Source: an uncultured Bacteroidales bacterium (GTDB lineage Bacteria > Bacteroidota > Bacteroidia > Bacteroidales > Muribaculaceae). From it: a stretch of 32,797 bases of DNA. Position 1 is the first letter of the stretch. Every line of letters begins with the position of its first letter. This document shows, one piece after another, positions 25,422 through 32,797 of this stretch. The translations under genes were made by a program, and so were the position numbers. The notes beneath the pieces were generated by a model. The model saw only the letters and a program-made list of their open reading frames with translations, was not told the origin of the DNA and searched no databases. The stretch covers positions 1 to 32,797 of the forward strand of contig CACZAC010000035.1 in NCBI GenBank assembly GCA_902779125.1, given 5' to 3'.

Positions 25422-25628
25422 TTAATCCAGCTTGTCTTTAATCTCCTCGGCGATGTCGTCAACCAGGTCATCAAGTTTTGAACCTTTGAGCTTCACGCCT
25501 TGTTCACGCAGGGCATCAGCGATGCGCTTGCGAGTGTCGTCACCTTTCTCGGGGGCAAAAAGCAGACCCACTGCCGCGCCGGCGATTGCGCCGCCCACGA
25601 CTGCCATTACAATGTTAATCGGTTTCAT
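25422..25628 (-). CDS. YtxH-domain small envelope/stress protein (paralogue 1)
   Basis: 68 residues. N-terminal Gly/Ala-rich membrane helix (NIVMAVVGGAIAGAAVGLLF), YtxH signature LFAPEKGDDTRKRI, then a charged amphipathic tail (LDDLVDDIAEEIKDKLD). It is close in length and layout to the next gene, which points to an old tandem duplication. It is first in the cluster, and a sigma-54-type promoter lies 52 nt upstream of its ATG. Confidence 0.88.
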   Translation of the reverse strand: MKPINIVMAVVGGAIAGAAVGLLFAPEKGDDTRKRIADALREQGVKLKGSKLDDLVDDIAEEIKDKLD

Positions 25629-25679
25629 ATTTTCTAAAGCTAATTAAATAATTAATAATGTCTTAGTAATGTAATTACA

Positions 25680-25695
25680 AGCAATAATCATGCCA
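25680..25695 (-). promoter_or_regulatory. Sigma-54 (RpoN) -24/-12 promoter upstream of YtxH/holin cluster
   Basis: The minus strand reads TGGCATGATTATTGCT. Against the sigma-54 consensus TGGCACGnnnnTTGCW it differs at one base, and the GG and GC dinucleotides are exactly 10 nt apart. The predicted start is about 40 nt before the YtxH ATG. No TAnnTTTG box is seen in this stretch. A GCCGA-N10-TCGGC inverted repeat lies just upstream. An enhancer-binding activator site has not been identified. Confidence 0.75.
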
Positions 25696-25894
25696 ATAAA
25701 GGGGCCGACCGCTTGATTTCGGCAATAAAATTACTCACTTTTTTTCATACCGACAAATTTTTTCAAAAAAAACTACATTTTAATCAACTGCTATATCCAT
25801 CTCAAGCTAAGCGCTCATGCCGCCACTGGTGTATGATGCTGCTTTGTGGTTTGAAATCAGAATGCGATTACCAGCGATTTGCCTAACGCAGCGA

Positions 25895-25926
25895 TTTGTT
25901 TTTCTCGACATTATTTCGTACCTTTG
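25895..25926 (+). promoter_or_regulatory. Bacteroidetes-type promoter for uvrA
   Basis: TACCTTTG at 25919-25926 with TTTG at 25895-25898, spacer 20 nt. It lies 20 nt before the ATG at 25946, so the longer uvrA reading frame beginning at 25817 cannot be the translated start. Between this and the sigma-54 promoter lie ~200 bases of AT-rich DNA without a gene. Confidence 0.88.
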
Positions 25927-25945
25927 CGGGCTCAATTCATCAGCA

Positions 25946-28753
25946 ATGGCTACCAGAGGAGACATCATCATCAAGGGGGCTCGCGTCAATAACCTCAAGA
26001 ACGTTGACGTGGCGATACCTCGCGGCAAATTTGTCGTCGTGACGGGCTTGTCGGGCAGTGGCAAGTCATCGCTTGCCTTCGATACGCTTTATGCCGAGGG
26101 TCAACGCCGCTATGTCGAGAGCCTGTCGTCCTATGCACGCCAGTTCCTGGGCCGCATGACCAAGCCCGACTGTGACTTCATCCTCGGCTTGCCGCCTGCC
26201 ATTGCTGTCGAGCAGCGCACTGTAACGCGCAACTCGCGTAGCACGGTCGGCACGAGCACCGAGATATACGACTACCTGCGCATGCTGTTTGCGCGTGTGG
26301 GCAAGACCTATTCCCCCATCTCCGGAGAAATTGTCAAGAAGCATACCGCTGCCGATGTCATAGACTGCATCAACAGCTATCCTGACGGCACGCGATTGGC
26401 ACTGCTGACCGAGATTATCGTGCCCGAGGGCCGTGACCTGCGCACTCAACTCGACATCCTCGTCAAGGGTGGCTACTCCAGGCTGATGACCAAGGACTTA
26501 CGTTTTGTGGACATCGCCCAGGTAATAGCTAGCGATGGTGACCTGTCACCATCCGACTATCGTCTGCTCATCGACCGCATGGCCGTGACCCACAACCGCG
26601 ACGACGAGATGCGTCTGCTGGACTCTCTGCAGACTGCCTTCTTCGAGGGCAAGGACGAGTGCATTGTGGTACTGTGGCAACAAGACGGCACGCCCATCAC
26701 CCACCGTTTCTCCAAGCGATTCGAACTGGACGGAATGACCTTTGAGGAACCCACCGACCTGATGTTCAATTTCAACAATCCGCTGGGCGCATGCCAGACG
26801 TGCGAGGGCTTCGGCAATGTCATCGGCATTGACGAGAACCTGGTAATACCCGACAGGAGCCGCTCGGTCTATGACGATGCGGTGATGTGTTGGAGAGGTC
26901 AGGTGATGAGCGAGTGGAAACGCGAGTTTATCCACGTGGCGGCAAGGCACGATTTCCCCATCCACAAACCTTATAACGACCTGACACGGGAACAGCTGGA
27001 CCTGCTGTGGCACGGCACGGGAAACAACGAGTGGAACGGCATCGACGGCTTCTTTGAATGGGTCAAGGGCAAGTCCTATGCAATACAGTTCCGCGTACTG
27101 TTAGCCCGTTATCGCGGACGAACCGTGTGCCCCAAGTGCCATGGCTCACGACTAAAACCCGAAGCGGAATACGTCAAAGTGGGAGGCATGACCATCACCC
27201 AATTGGTACAGATGCCCGTCAAGGACCTCAGACAATGGTTCCTTGAACTGCAGCTCGATGAGACCGATACCCAAATCTCCAAACGGTTACTCACCGAAAT
27301 CAACAACCGCCTCGAATACCTGTGCGACGTGGGAGTGGGCTATCTCACGCTTGACCGCACGTCGGCCACACTATCGGGTGGCGAGAGCCAGCGCATCAAC
27401 CTCTCCACCGCATTGGGCAGTTCACTCGTCGGTTCCGTCTATATTCTCGATGAGCCCTCCATCGGACTGCATCCCCGCGACACCCACCGCCTGATTCACG
27501 TGCTGCGCATGCTGCAGCAATTGGGCAACACCGTCGTGGTTGTTGAACATGACGAAGACATCATCAACAGCGCCGACTACCTGATTGACGTGGGACCCGA
27601 TGCCGGACGCAATGGCGGACGCATCACCTACCAGGGCCCTGTTGACCAGCTCAAGAACGCCACCGAGAGTTACACCGCACGCTACCTCACCGGGGCGCTC
27701 TCCATCCCCGTGCCCAAACAACGACGCCGCTGGAGCCAATATATCGAGGTCAAGGGCGTTTGCCAGAACAATCTCAAGAACCTTGATGTCAAGTTCCCGT
27801 TAGGGGTGATGACCGTCGTCACCGGCGTGAGCGGCTCGGGAAAATCCACCTTGGTAGGCAAAATCCTCTACCCTGCCCTAGCGCGCAATTATGACCAGAC
27901 CGCCGAAGCACCGGGCAGCCACAGCGGCATCGGTGGCGACCTGGAAAGGCTGCAGGCCGTCGAATTTATCGACCAGGGACCCATCGGCAAGAGCACACGC
28001 AGCAATCCAGCCACTTACCTCAAGGCCTTCGACGAGATACGCCAACTGTTCGCCCAGCAGCAACTGTCCAAGCAGATGGGCTACAATGCAGGTTTCTTCT
28101 CGTTCAACTCGCCTGGTGGCAGGTGCGAGGAGTGCAAGGGCGAAGGAACCATCACCATCGAGATGCAGTTCATGGCCGACATCACCCTCACCTGTGAAGC
28201 CTGCCACGGCAAACGCTTCAGCCGCAACGCATTGGATGTTACCTACAGGGACAAGACCATCAGCGACATCCTCGACATGACGGTCAACCAGGCCATCGAG
28301 TTCTTCAGCGAATCCAACACCTATAATGAGTACAAAATCGTGCGACGGCTCAAGCCGTTGCAGGATGTAGGATTGGGTTACATCAAGTTGGGACAGTCGT
28401 CATCCACGCTGTCGGGCGGCGAGAACCAGCGCGTCAAGCTCGCCTACTACCTGAGCGGAGAGAGGCAGGGCAACACGATGTTTATCTTCGACGAGCCCAC
28501 CACTGGACTCCACTTCCACGACATCAACACGCTGATGAAATCCTTTGACCAGCTCATCGGCAACGGGCACACCGTGGTCATCATCGAGCACAACCTTGAC
28601 GTCATCAAGTGTGCCGACCACATCATCGACCTGGGACCCGAGGGCGGAGAAGATGGCGGCAACATCGTCGTTACCGGCACACCCGAGGAAGTCGCCCGAT
28701 GCAAGGAAAGCTACACTGGGCGATACCTTGCCGAGAAACTTGCTATTTTTTAA
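25946..28753 (+). CDS. uvrA: Excinuclease ABC subunit UvrA
   Basis: 935 residues from the ATG at 25946 ([20 protein letters not shown]). Two ABC ATPase modules: Walker [11 protein letters not shown] (34-43) and, in the second half, [10 protein letters not shown], with signatures [11 protein letters not shown] and [11 protein letters not shown] and Walker [11 protein letters not shown] and [10 protein letters not shown]. Zinc sites: ACQTCEGFG with VCPKCHGSR in the first half, and [12 protein letters not shown] with TCEACHGKR in the second. It scans DNA for bulky lesions and loads UvrB in nucleotide-excision repair. It is divergent from the YtxH cluster. No clear terminator follows; an AT-rich repeat separates it from the next gene. 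Confidence 0.96.
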   Translation: MATRGDIIIKGARVNNLKNVDVAIPRGKFVVVTGLSGSGKSSLAFDTLYAEGQRRYVESLSSYARQFLGRMTKPDCDFILGLPPAIAVEQRTVTRNSRSTVGTSTEIYDYLRMLFARVGKTYSPISGEIVKKHTAADVIDCINSYPDGTRLALLTEIIVPEGRDLRTQLDILVKGGYSRLMTKDLRFVDIAQVIASDGDLSPSDYRLLIDRMAVTHNRDDEMRLLDSLQTAFFEGKDECIVVLWQQDGTPITHRFSKRFELDGMTFEEPTDLMFNFNNPLGACQTCEGFGNVIGIDENLVIPDRSRSVYDDAVMCWRGQVMSEWKREFIHVAARHDFPIHKPYNDLTREQLDLLWHGTGNNEWNGIDGFFEWVKGKSYAIQFRVLLARYRGRTVCPKCHGSRLKPEAEYVKVGGMTITQLVQMPVKDLRQWFLELQLDETDTQISKRLLTEINNRLEYLCDVGVGYLTLDRTSATLSGGESQRINLSTALGSSLVGSVYILDEPSIGLHPRDTHRLIHVLRMLQQLGNTVVVVEHDEDIINSADYLIDVGPDAGRNGGRITYQGPVDQLKNATESYTARYLTGALSIPVPKQRRRWSQYIEVKGVCQNNLKNLDVKFPLGVMTVVTGVSGSGKSTLVGKILYPALARNYDQTAEAPGSHSGIGGDLERLQAVEFIDQGPIGKSTRSNPATYLKAFDEIRQLFAQQQLSKQMGYNAGFFSFNSPGGRCEECKGEGTITIEMQFMADITLTCEACHGKRFSRNALDVTYRDKTISDILDMTVNQAIEFFSESNTYNEYKIVRRLKPLQDVGLGYIKLGQSSSTLSGGENQRVKLAYYLSGERQGNTMFIFDEPTTGLHFHDINTLMKSFDQLIGNGHTVVIIEHNLDVIKCADHIIDLGPEGGEDGGNIVVTGTPEEVARCKESYTGRYLAEKLAIF

Positions 28754-28772
28754 AACTACGAATTACGCGAAT
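28754..28772. repeat. Dispersed AATTCGYG-type intergenic repeat (copy 2)
   Basis: AACTACGAATTACGCGAAT directly abuts the uvrA stop. It is the exact 19-nt reverse complement of 4728-4746. Degenerate TACGAATATTACGAAT units continue to about 28816. Confidence 0.75.
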
Positions 28773-28842
28773 TTAACTAATTGGCATCCGCATTCTATTT
28801 TTACGAATATTACGAATCTCACTATAAGTCGGGCAGTTTTTT

Positions 28843-29415
28843 ATGGATACAGATAAGCATCGAGAATTATTACGTGGGATACGGAAGGAGTTTTTTGCCT
28901 TCCGTAATGGGATTATTGCCGACAAGTTGAGGAAAGCGGGTGACCCTCATGGCATGATTATGGGGTGCCTGCTCGTGGATGTCGTCAACATTATGCGGCA
29001 AGCGAGTTTGACGATGGGCGATAATGACACCCGTGCCCAGGTCGCACAGGAATTGTGGAATGACACCAATTCGCGCGAGTGTCGCCTGGCCGCCCCCATG
29101 CTCTACCCACCCGAGGAGATGGACCTGGAGATGGCGTTACAGTGGAGCGAAACGGTCGAGTCAGTCGAAGTTGCCGACAACCTGTGCCACAAACTGTTGC
29201 GCCACATCGACGGCAGCGATGCCCTCTTTCGCCAACTCATCTCACAAGAGAAACCCCTTGTCAAATACACTGGCTACCGCCTTCTCCTCAACCTGATGCT
29301 CATCGGCAAAGTGCAATTGAACGACACCCTGCGTGTCATCATCGAGACTGAGGCCAGCCAAGTCGAACAGCCATTGCTATCGCTGTTAAAAGACATTCTT
29401 GAAGAAGAAAACTAA
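28843..29415 (+). CDS. AlkD-like HEAT-repeat protein (degenerate DNA alkylation repair family)
   Basis: 190 residues, all-helical, with the spacing of the DNA alkylation repair (AlkD) fold: AQELWNDTNSRECRLAAPML matches the ELW..-HE-R--AL-LL helix pair, and the following WSETVESVEVADNLC matches the helix carrying the AlkD active-site Asp (here Asp112). The active-site Trp that precedes it in AlkD (NWD) is Val108 here, and the protein is shorter than AlkD (~230), so glycosylase activity is doubtful. It may bind DNA or act as a scaffold. It follows uvrA by 89 nt on the same strand, a repair-themed neighbour, and its stop overlaps the hemW stop tail to tail. Confidence 0.65.
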   Translation: MDTDKHRELLRGIRKEFFAFRNGIIADKLRKAGDPHGMIMGCLLVDVVNIMRQASLTMGDNDTRAQVAQELWNDTNSRECRLAAPMLYPPEEMDLEMALQWSETVESVEVADNLCHKLLRHIDGSDALFRQLISQEKPLVKYTGYRLLLNLMLIGKVQLNDTLRVIIETEASQVEQPLLSLLKDILEEEN

Positions 29416-30548
29416 TCGTCCCACATGAGATCGCGGATGATGGAGTCACTGAGCATGATACCGTCACGGGTGAGCACATATCGACCATCATCTGATATAC
29501 TCAAGTTGCCGGCAGTGATGTGGCCTTGTGCCATTTTGACAAAATGGCGCCAAGCCTCATTCCCGAAATCGTTCCGCAACTTGTTGGCATCCACGCCTTG
29601 GCTTGTGCGCAAGCCGAGCATCACCCGTTCGTCGTAGCGCTCCCAGCGAGTCAATTCTTCTTGCTCACAAGCCGTCTCACCCGCCATCACCTTGTCGATG
29701 TACACCTGCAGGTCATGAGGGTTGTAACGCCTGACCTTGCCATCATAGCTGTGGGCAGCAGCGCCAAGTCCCAAATAGGGTGTATCGTTCCAGTACGAAG
29801 AGTTATGGCGGGAGTGGTATCCCGGCAAGGCGAAGTTGGAAATTTCATAATGCTCATAGCCGGCATGCTGCAATGACTGGACCAGGATACGGTACATCTC
29901 CAGGCACTGTTCCTCAGGCACCTCGGTGACCTCGCCGCGCTCACGCTGATGCCACAAGCGCGTCCCTTCCTCATAGGTCAGCCCGTAAGCCGAAATGTGA
30001 TGCGGCTGGAGTGCCAATGCCTGCTCAACAGAGTCAGTCCACGACGGTATCGTCTGTCCAGGCAAGCCGTAGATGAGGTCAATGCTGATGTTGCTGATGC
30101 CCGCAGCTCGCAATCGGCCAACCGCCTCCACGGCCTGTTGTGCCGTGTGACGCCGCCCGATGAGCCTCAGAATGCCGTCCTCAAACGACTGCACGCCCAT
30201 ACTCACGCGGTTCACACCAAGCGATGCCATGCCTTCACACCACTCGCGCGTGACATCGTCGGGGTTGGCTTCGACAGTGAACTCTTCAACACCGCTCAGG
30301 TCAAAGCATTCTCCCAACCCAGCTACCAGTCGAAAAAGTAGCTGCAACGGCAACTGTGACGGCGTGCCGCCTCCCAGATAGAGCGTGTGCACAGTCTCGC
30401 CATGCAATTCCAAGCGACGCAGCTGAGCCTCGGCAATCACCGCCTCAACATAGTCAGCGCCTGCCTGCTCCAACTGCAACGTCGAGAAAAAGTCACAGTA
30501 ACTGCAACGACTCGCACAAAACGGTATATGGACATAAACACCTGCCAT
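29412..30548 (-). CDS. hemW: Radical SAM protein HemW (heme chaperone, formerly HemN-like)
   Basis: 378 residues, the usual HemW length. The radical-SAM cluster motif is at the N terminus: VYVHIPFCASRCSYCDFF with Cys11, Cys15, Cys18. The glycine-rich SAM motif LYLGGGTPSQLP follows, then EFTVEANPDDV, GVNRVSMGVQSFED and SIDLIYGLPGQT, all typical of the HemN/HemW family. The oxidase-specific extra N-terminal region of HemN is absent, so it is HemW, a heme-binding chaperone that inserts heme into respiratory enzymes, rather than coproporphyrinogen oxidase. It is convergent with the AlkD-like gene and overlaps it by 4 nt at the stops. Confidence 0.93.
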   Translation of the reverse strand: MAGVYVHIPFCASRCSYCDFFSTLQLEQAGADYVEAVIAEAQLRRLELHGETVHTLYLGGGTPSQLPLQLLFRLVAGLGECFDLSGVEEFTVEANPDDVTREWCEGMASLGVNRVSMGVQSFEDGILRLIGRRHTAQQAVEAVGRLRAAGISNISIDLIYGLPGQTIPSWTDSVEQALALQPHHISAYGLTYEEGTRLWHQRERGEVTEVPEEQCLEMYRILVQSLQHAGYEHYEISNFALPGYHSRHNSSYWNDTPYLGLGAAAHSYDGKVRRYNPHDLQVYIDKVMAGETACEQEELTRWERYDERVMLGLRTSQGVDANKLRNDFGNEAWRHFVKMAQGHITAGNLSISDDGRYVLTRDGIMLSDSIIRDLMWDD

Positions 30549-30555
30549 AACGCTG

Positions 30556-30586
30556 CAAAGTTACAACTTTCACCCAAAACCACAAA
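30556..30586 (-). promoter_or_regulatory. Bacteroidetes-type promoter for hemW
   Basis: Minus-strand TAACTTTG (30556-30563) with TTTG at 30583-30586, spacer 19 nt. The upstream box ends two bases short of the large palindrome. The leader is very short. Confidence 0.8.
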
Positions 30587-30588
30587 AC

Positions 30589-30658
30589 GGGACACAGGGA
30601 CGGTTCTTTTGTCCCATTTTGAGGCAAAAGTGGGACAAAAGAACCGTCCCTGTGTCCC
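30589..30658. repeat. REP-like 28-bp perfect palindrome (GGGACACAGGGACGG type)
   Basis: Left arm 30589-30616 starts GGGACACAGGGACGGTTCTT; right arm 30631-30658 is its perfect 28-nt reverse complement. The loop can pair further (TTTTG with CAAAA, one bulged G), giving about 33 bp. Similar GGGACA...CCGTCCCTGTGTCCC palindromes recur in many bacterial phyla as mobile REP/MITE-like sequences linked to Y1 transposases (from memory). It lies between the divergent hemW and EF-G2 promoters. No T-run follows either arm, so it is not a canonical terminator. Confidence 0.9.
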
Positions 30659-30703
30659 AAGAGGGTAAAATCAGGGTTGTTGATAATTTTCTTTTTAATA
30701 ATG

Positions 30704-30734
30704 TTGTGATTAACGCCAAAAATTACTAATTTTG
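30704..30734 (+). promoter_or_regulatory. Bacteroidetes-type promoter for the EF-G2-like gene
   Basis: TAATTTTG (30727-30734) with TTG at 30704-30706, spacer 20 nt. It leaves a leader of about 55 nt. TTGTGATTAA overlaps the upstream box and contains a CRP-like TGTGA half-site, which may be chance. Confidence 0.8.
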
Positions 30735-30796
30735 CAGGCTGTTTAGCGACATTAAACAACAATTCACTATATAACAACCATTTAACAACAAAACTA

Positions 30797-32797
30797 ATGA
30801 AGGTTTACAAAACAAACGAGATCAAAAACATCTCTCTGGTCGGTGGCAAGGGCGCCGGTAAGACCACTCTCACCGAGTCCATCCTCCTTGAAGGCGGCAC
30901 CATCAGCCGCAGGGGCACCGTCGATGGCGGTAACACCGTGAGCGACAACTCCCCTGTTGAGAAAGAGTACGGTTACTCTGTATCATCTTGCGTCTTCTAC
31001 GCTGAGAAGAACGGCAAGAAGCTCAACTTCTTTGACTGCCCGGGCAGTGACGACTTCGTAGGTAATGCCGTGACCGCTTTGAACGTGACCGACACCGCCG
31101 CTCTGGTCGTTGACGGACGTAATGGCGTCGAGGTCGGCACCATGAACAACTTCCGCACTGTGGATCGCATCGGCAAGCCCCTGATGTTCGTCATCAACCG
31201 CCTCGAAGATGAGAAATGCGACTTTGACAACGTATATAACCAGCTGCGTGAGACCTACGGCAACAAGGTCGTAGCTCTGCAGTTCCCCGTAAACGCAGGT
31301 CCTGGCTTCGACAGCGTAGTCGATGTGCTCTCCATGAAGCAGTACACATGGCCCAAGGACGGTGGCAAGGCTACCGCCAGCGACATTGACGGCGCACACG
31401 CCGACAAGGCCGAAGAGTACCGCATGGCACTGCTCGAGATGGCTGCTGAGAACGACGAGGAGCTCATGATGAAGTTCCTTGACGAGATGACACTGACCGA
31501 CGAGGAAGCCATCAAGGGTATCCGCCTGGGTATGGTTGACCGCAGCATCTTCCCCGTGGTTCTGGTGAGCGCCGAGAAGAACATCGGCACCGACCGCATG
31601 CTCGAGATCATGAGCACCATCGTGCCCGACGTGACCGAGATGCCCGCTCCCAAGACCACCAACGGTGACGAGGTTCCTGCCGACGAGAACGGTCCCGTGA
31701 GCGTTTACTTCTTCAAGACCTCGGTAGAAACCCACATCGGTGAGGTTTCCTACTTCAAGGTAATGAGCGGTACCCTCAAGGCTGGTGCCGACCTGACCAA
31801 CATGAACCGCGGCAGCAAGGAGCGCCTTGCGACCCCGATCGACGAGATCCACGCTGGTGACATCGGCGCTGCTGTGAAGCTGAAAGACGTGCGCTGCGGC
31901 AACACCCTCAACGAGAAGGGCTGCGAGTACATCTTTGACTTCATCGAGTATCCCGCTCCCAAGTACCAGCGCGCTATCCGCGCCCTTAACGAGAGCGAGA
32001 CCGAGAAACTGGGTGCCGTCCTCAACCGCATGCACGAGGAGGATCCCACCCTGTTGATCGAGCAGAGCAAGGAGTTGCGTCAGACCATCGTTTCAGGTCA
32101 GGGCGAATTCCACCTGCGCACCCTCAAGTGGAACATCGAGAACAACGACAAGATCCAGATCGAGTATCAGGAGCCCCGCATCCCCTACCGCGAGACCATT
32201 ACCAAGGCCGCTCGTGCCGACTATCGTCACAAGAAGCAGTCTGGTGGTTCAGGTCAGTTCGGTGAGGTGCACCTGATTGTGGAGCCTTACCGCGAGGGTA
32301 TGCCCGAACCCGACACCTACAAGTTTGGCAACCAGGAGTACAAGATGAACATCAAGGACAAGCAGGAAATCCCCATGGAATGGGGCGGTATGCTGGTTGT
32401 CTATAACTGTATCGTTGGTGGTGCCATCGATGCACGCTTCATCCCCGCCATCGTCAAGGGTATCATGGACCGCATGGAGCAGGGCCCGTTGACCGGTAGC
32501 TACGCTCGTGACGTGCGCGTCTGCATCTACGATGGTAAGATGCACCCGGTTGACAGTAATGAAATCTCCTTCCGTCTGGCAGCTCGTAACGCCTTCTCCA
32601 CCGCATTCCGCGATGCTAACCCCAAGGTTCTCGAGCCCGTCTATGACGTGGAGATTCTGTTGCCCTCCGACTGCATGGGTGGTGTACAGAGCGACCTGCA
32701 GGGCCGCCGCGGCATCATGATGGATATGTCGAGCGCCAATGGTCTGGAGCGCGTTAAGGCACGCATCCCCTTGAAGGAGATGTCGAGCTACAGCACC
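30797..32797 (+). CDS. fusA2: Elongation factor G paralogue (EF-G2-type, degenerate GTPase), cut by window end
   Basis: 667 codons are present; the frame is open at the window end, probably ~50 residues short of the C terminus. It begins MKVYKTNEIKNISLVGGKGA. The P-loop GKGAGKTT is intact, but switch I is KEYGYSV in place of ERGITI, the G3 motif is DCPGSDD in place of DTPGHVD (the catalytic His is Ser84), and G4 is NRLE in place of NKMD. Domains II-V are well kept: GEVSYFKVMSGTLKAG, VSGQGEFHLRTL, HKKQSGGSGQFGEV and the domain V RNP-like LLPSDCMGGVQSDLQGRRG. This is the pattern of Bacteroides thetaiotaomicron EF-G2, reported to support translocation without GTP hydrolysis during starvation and to be under control of the Cur regulator. 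Assignment of the same role here is inference. Confidence 0.9.
   Translation, partial: MKVYKTNEIKNISLVGGKGAGKTTLTESILLEGGTISRRGTVDGGNTVSDNSPVEKEYGYSVSSCVFYAEKNGKKLNFFDCPGSDDFVGNAVTALNVTDTAALVVDGRNGVEVGTMNNFRTVDRIGKPLMFVINRLEDEKCDFDNVYNQLRETYGNKVVALQFPVNAGPGFDSVVDVLSMKQYTWPKDGGKATASDIDGAHADKAEEYRMALLEMAAENDEELMMKFLDEMTLTDEEAIKGIRLGMVDRSIFPVVLVSAEKNIGTDRMLEIMSTIVPDVTEMPAPKTTNGDEVPADENGPVSVYFFKTSVETHIGEVSYFKVMSGTLKAGADLTNMNRGSKERLATPIDEIHAGDIGAAVKLKDVRCGNTLNEKGCEYIFDFIEYPAPKYQRAIRALNESETEKLGAVLNRMHEEDPTLLIEQSKELRQTIVSGQGEFHLRTLKWNIENNDKIQIEYQEPRIPYRETITKAARADYRHKKQSGGSGQFGEVHLIVEPYREGMPEPDTYKFGNQEYKMNIKDKQEIPMEWGGMLVVYNCIVGGAIDARFIPAIVKGIMDRMEQGPLTGSYARDVRVCIYDGKMHPVDSNEISFRLAARNAFSTAFRDANPKVLEPVYDVEILLPSDCMGGVQSDLQGRRGIMMDMSSANGLERVKARIPLKEMSSYST

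Noticed and set aside
25817-25945. N-terminal extension of uvrA (43 residues)
   Set aside because: It overlaps the uvrA promoter and its residues are unlike any UvrA N terminus.
30983-32035. Long minus-strand open frame opposite the EF-G2-like gene
   Set aside because: Shadow; the plus strand reads EF-G motifs without a break.

Overview
The window is chromosomal DNA from a Bacteroidales bacterium, most likely a gut Muribaculaceae or Prevotellaceae relative; I cannot fix the genus by eye. The evidence is (i) many promoters of the Bacteroidetes type, a TAnnTTTG -7 box with TTG/TTTG 19-20 nt upstream; (ii) the order tig-clpP-clpX-recQ; (iii) Bacteroidetes families such as DUF3127, the OstA-like protein, a GxDLY-type SGNH hydrolase and YtxH/holin clusters; and (iv) an EF-G2-type elongation factor. 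Nearly all the DNA is housekeeping or envelope genes. I see no rRNA, tRNA, CRISPR array, prophage or transposase gene.

Layout. 1-1305: the 3' part of a dipeptidase gene (pepD) with an internal deletion and frameshift that removes a metal-ligand segment. 1398-1811: a DUF3127 OB-fold-like protein ending in an SSB-like acidic tip. 2012-5933 (minus strand): an AlbA/Schlafen-domain regulator, a secreted C10 (streptopain-like) cysteine protease with dockerin repeats in AT-richer DNA, and a secreted SGNH hydrolase. 6072-12049 (minus): an apparent operon surA-like PPIase / OstA-like / mutL / PHP phosphatase from one clear promoter. 12260-17195 (minus): an M16 zinc protease and a second multi-domain PpiC chaperone, each with its own terminator. 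17481-23380 (minus): recQ, clpX, clpP, tig, the protein quality-control cluster plus a helicase. 23591-24181: a stand-alone ECF sigma factor. 24393-25628 (minus): four small genes (two YtxH paralogues, a holin-like membrane protein, an Arg-rich-tailed small protein) behind a near-perfect sigma-54 promoter. 25946-29415 (plus): uvrA and an AlkD-like HEAT protein. 29412-30548 (minus): hemW. 30797-end (plus): an EF-G paralogue whose GTPase motifs are degenerate, as in Bacteroides EF-G2.

Themes. Outer-membrane and periplasmic biogenesis (SurA/PpiC, OstA-like, M16), cytosolic proteostasis (Tig, ClpXP), DNA repair (MutL, RecQ, UvrA, AlkD-like) and stress control (ECF sigma, sigma-54 YtxH/holin operon, EF-G2) dominate. 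The most notable items are the sigma-54 promoter on the YtxH/holin cluster, the GTPase-degenerate EF-G, the 28-bp perfect palindrome between the divergent hemW and EF-G2 promoters, the pepD deletion, and the C10-dockerin protease without a propeptide. Intergenic DNA carries several short-repeat families, including a 5 x 9-nt tandem array. All identifications come from reading motifs by eye; no database search was run.
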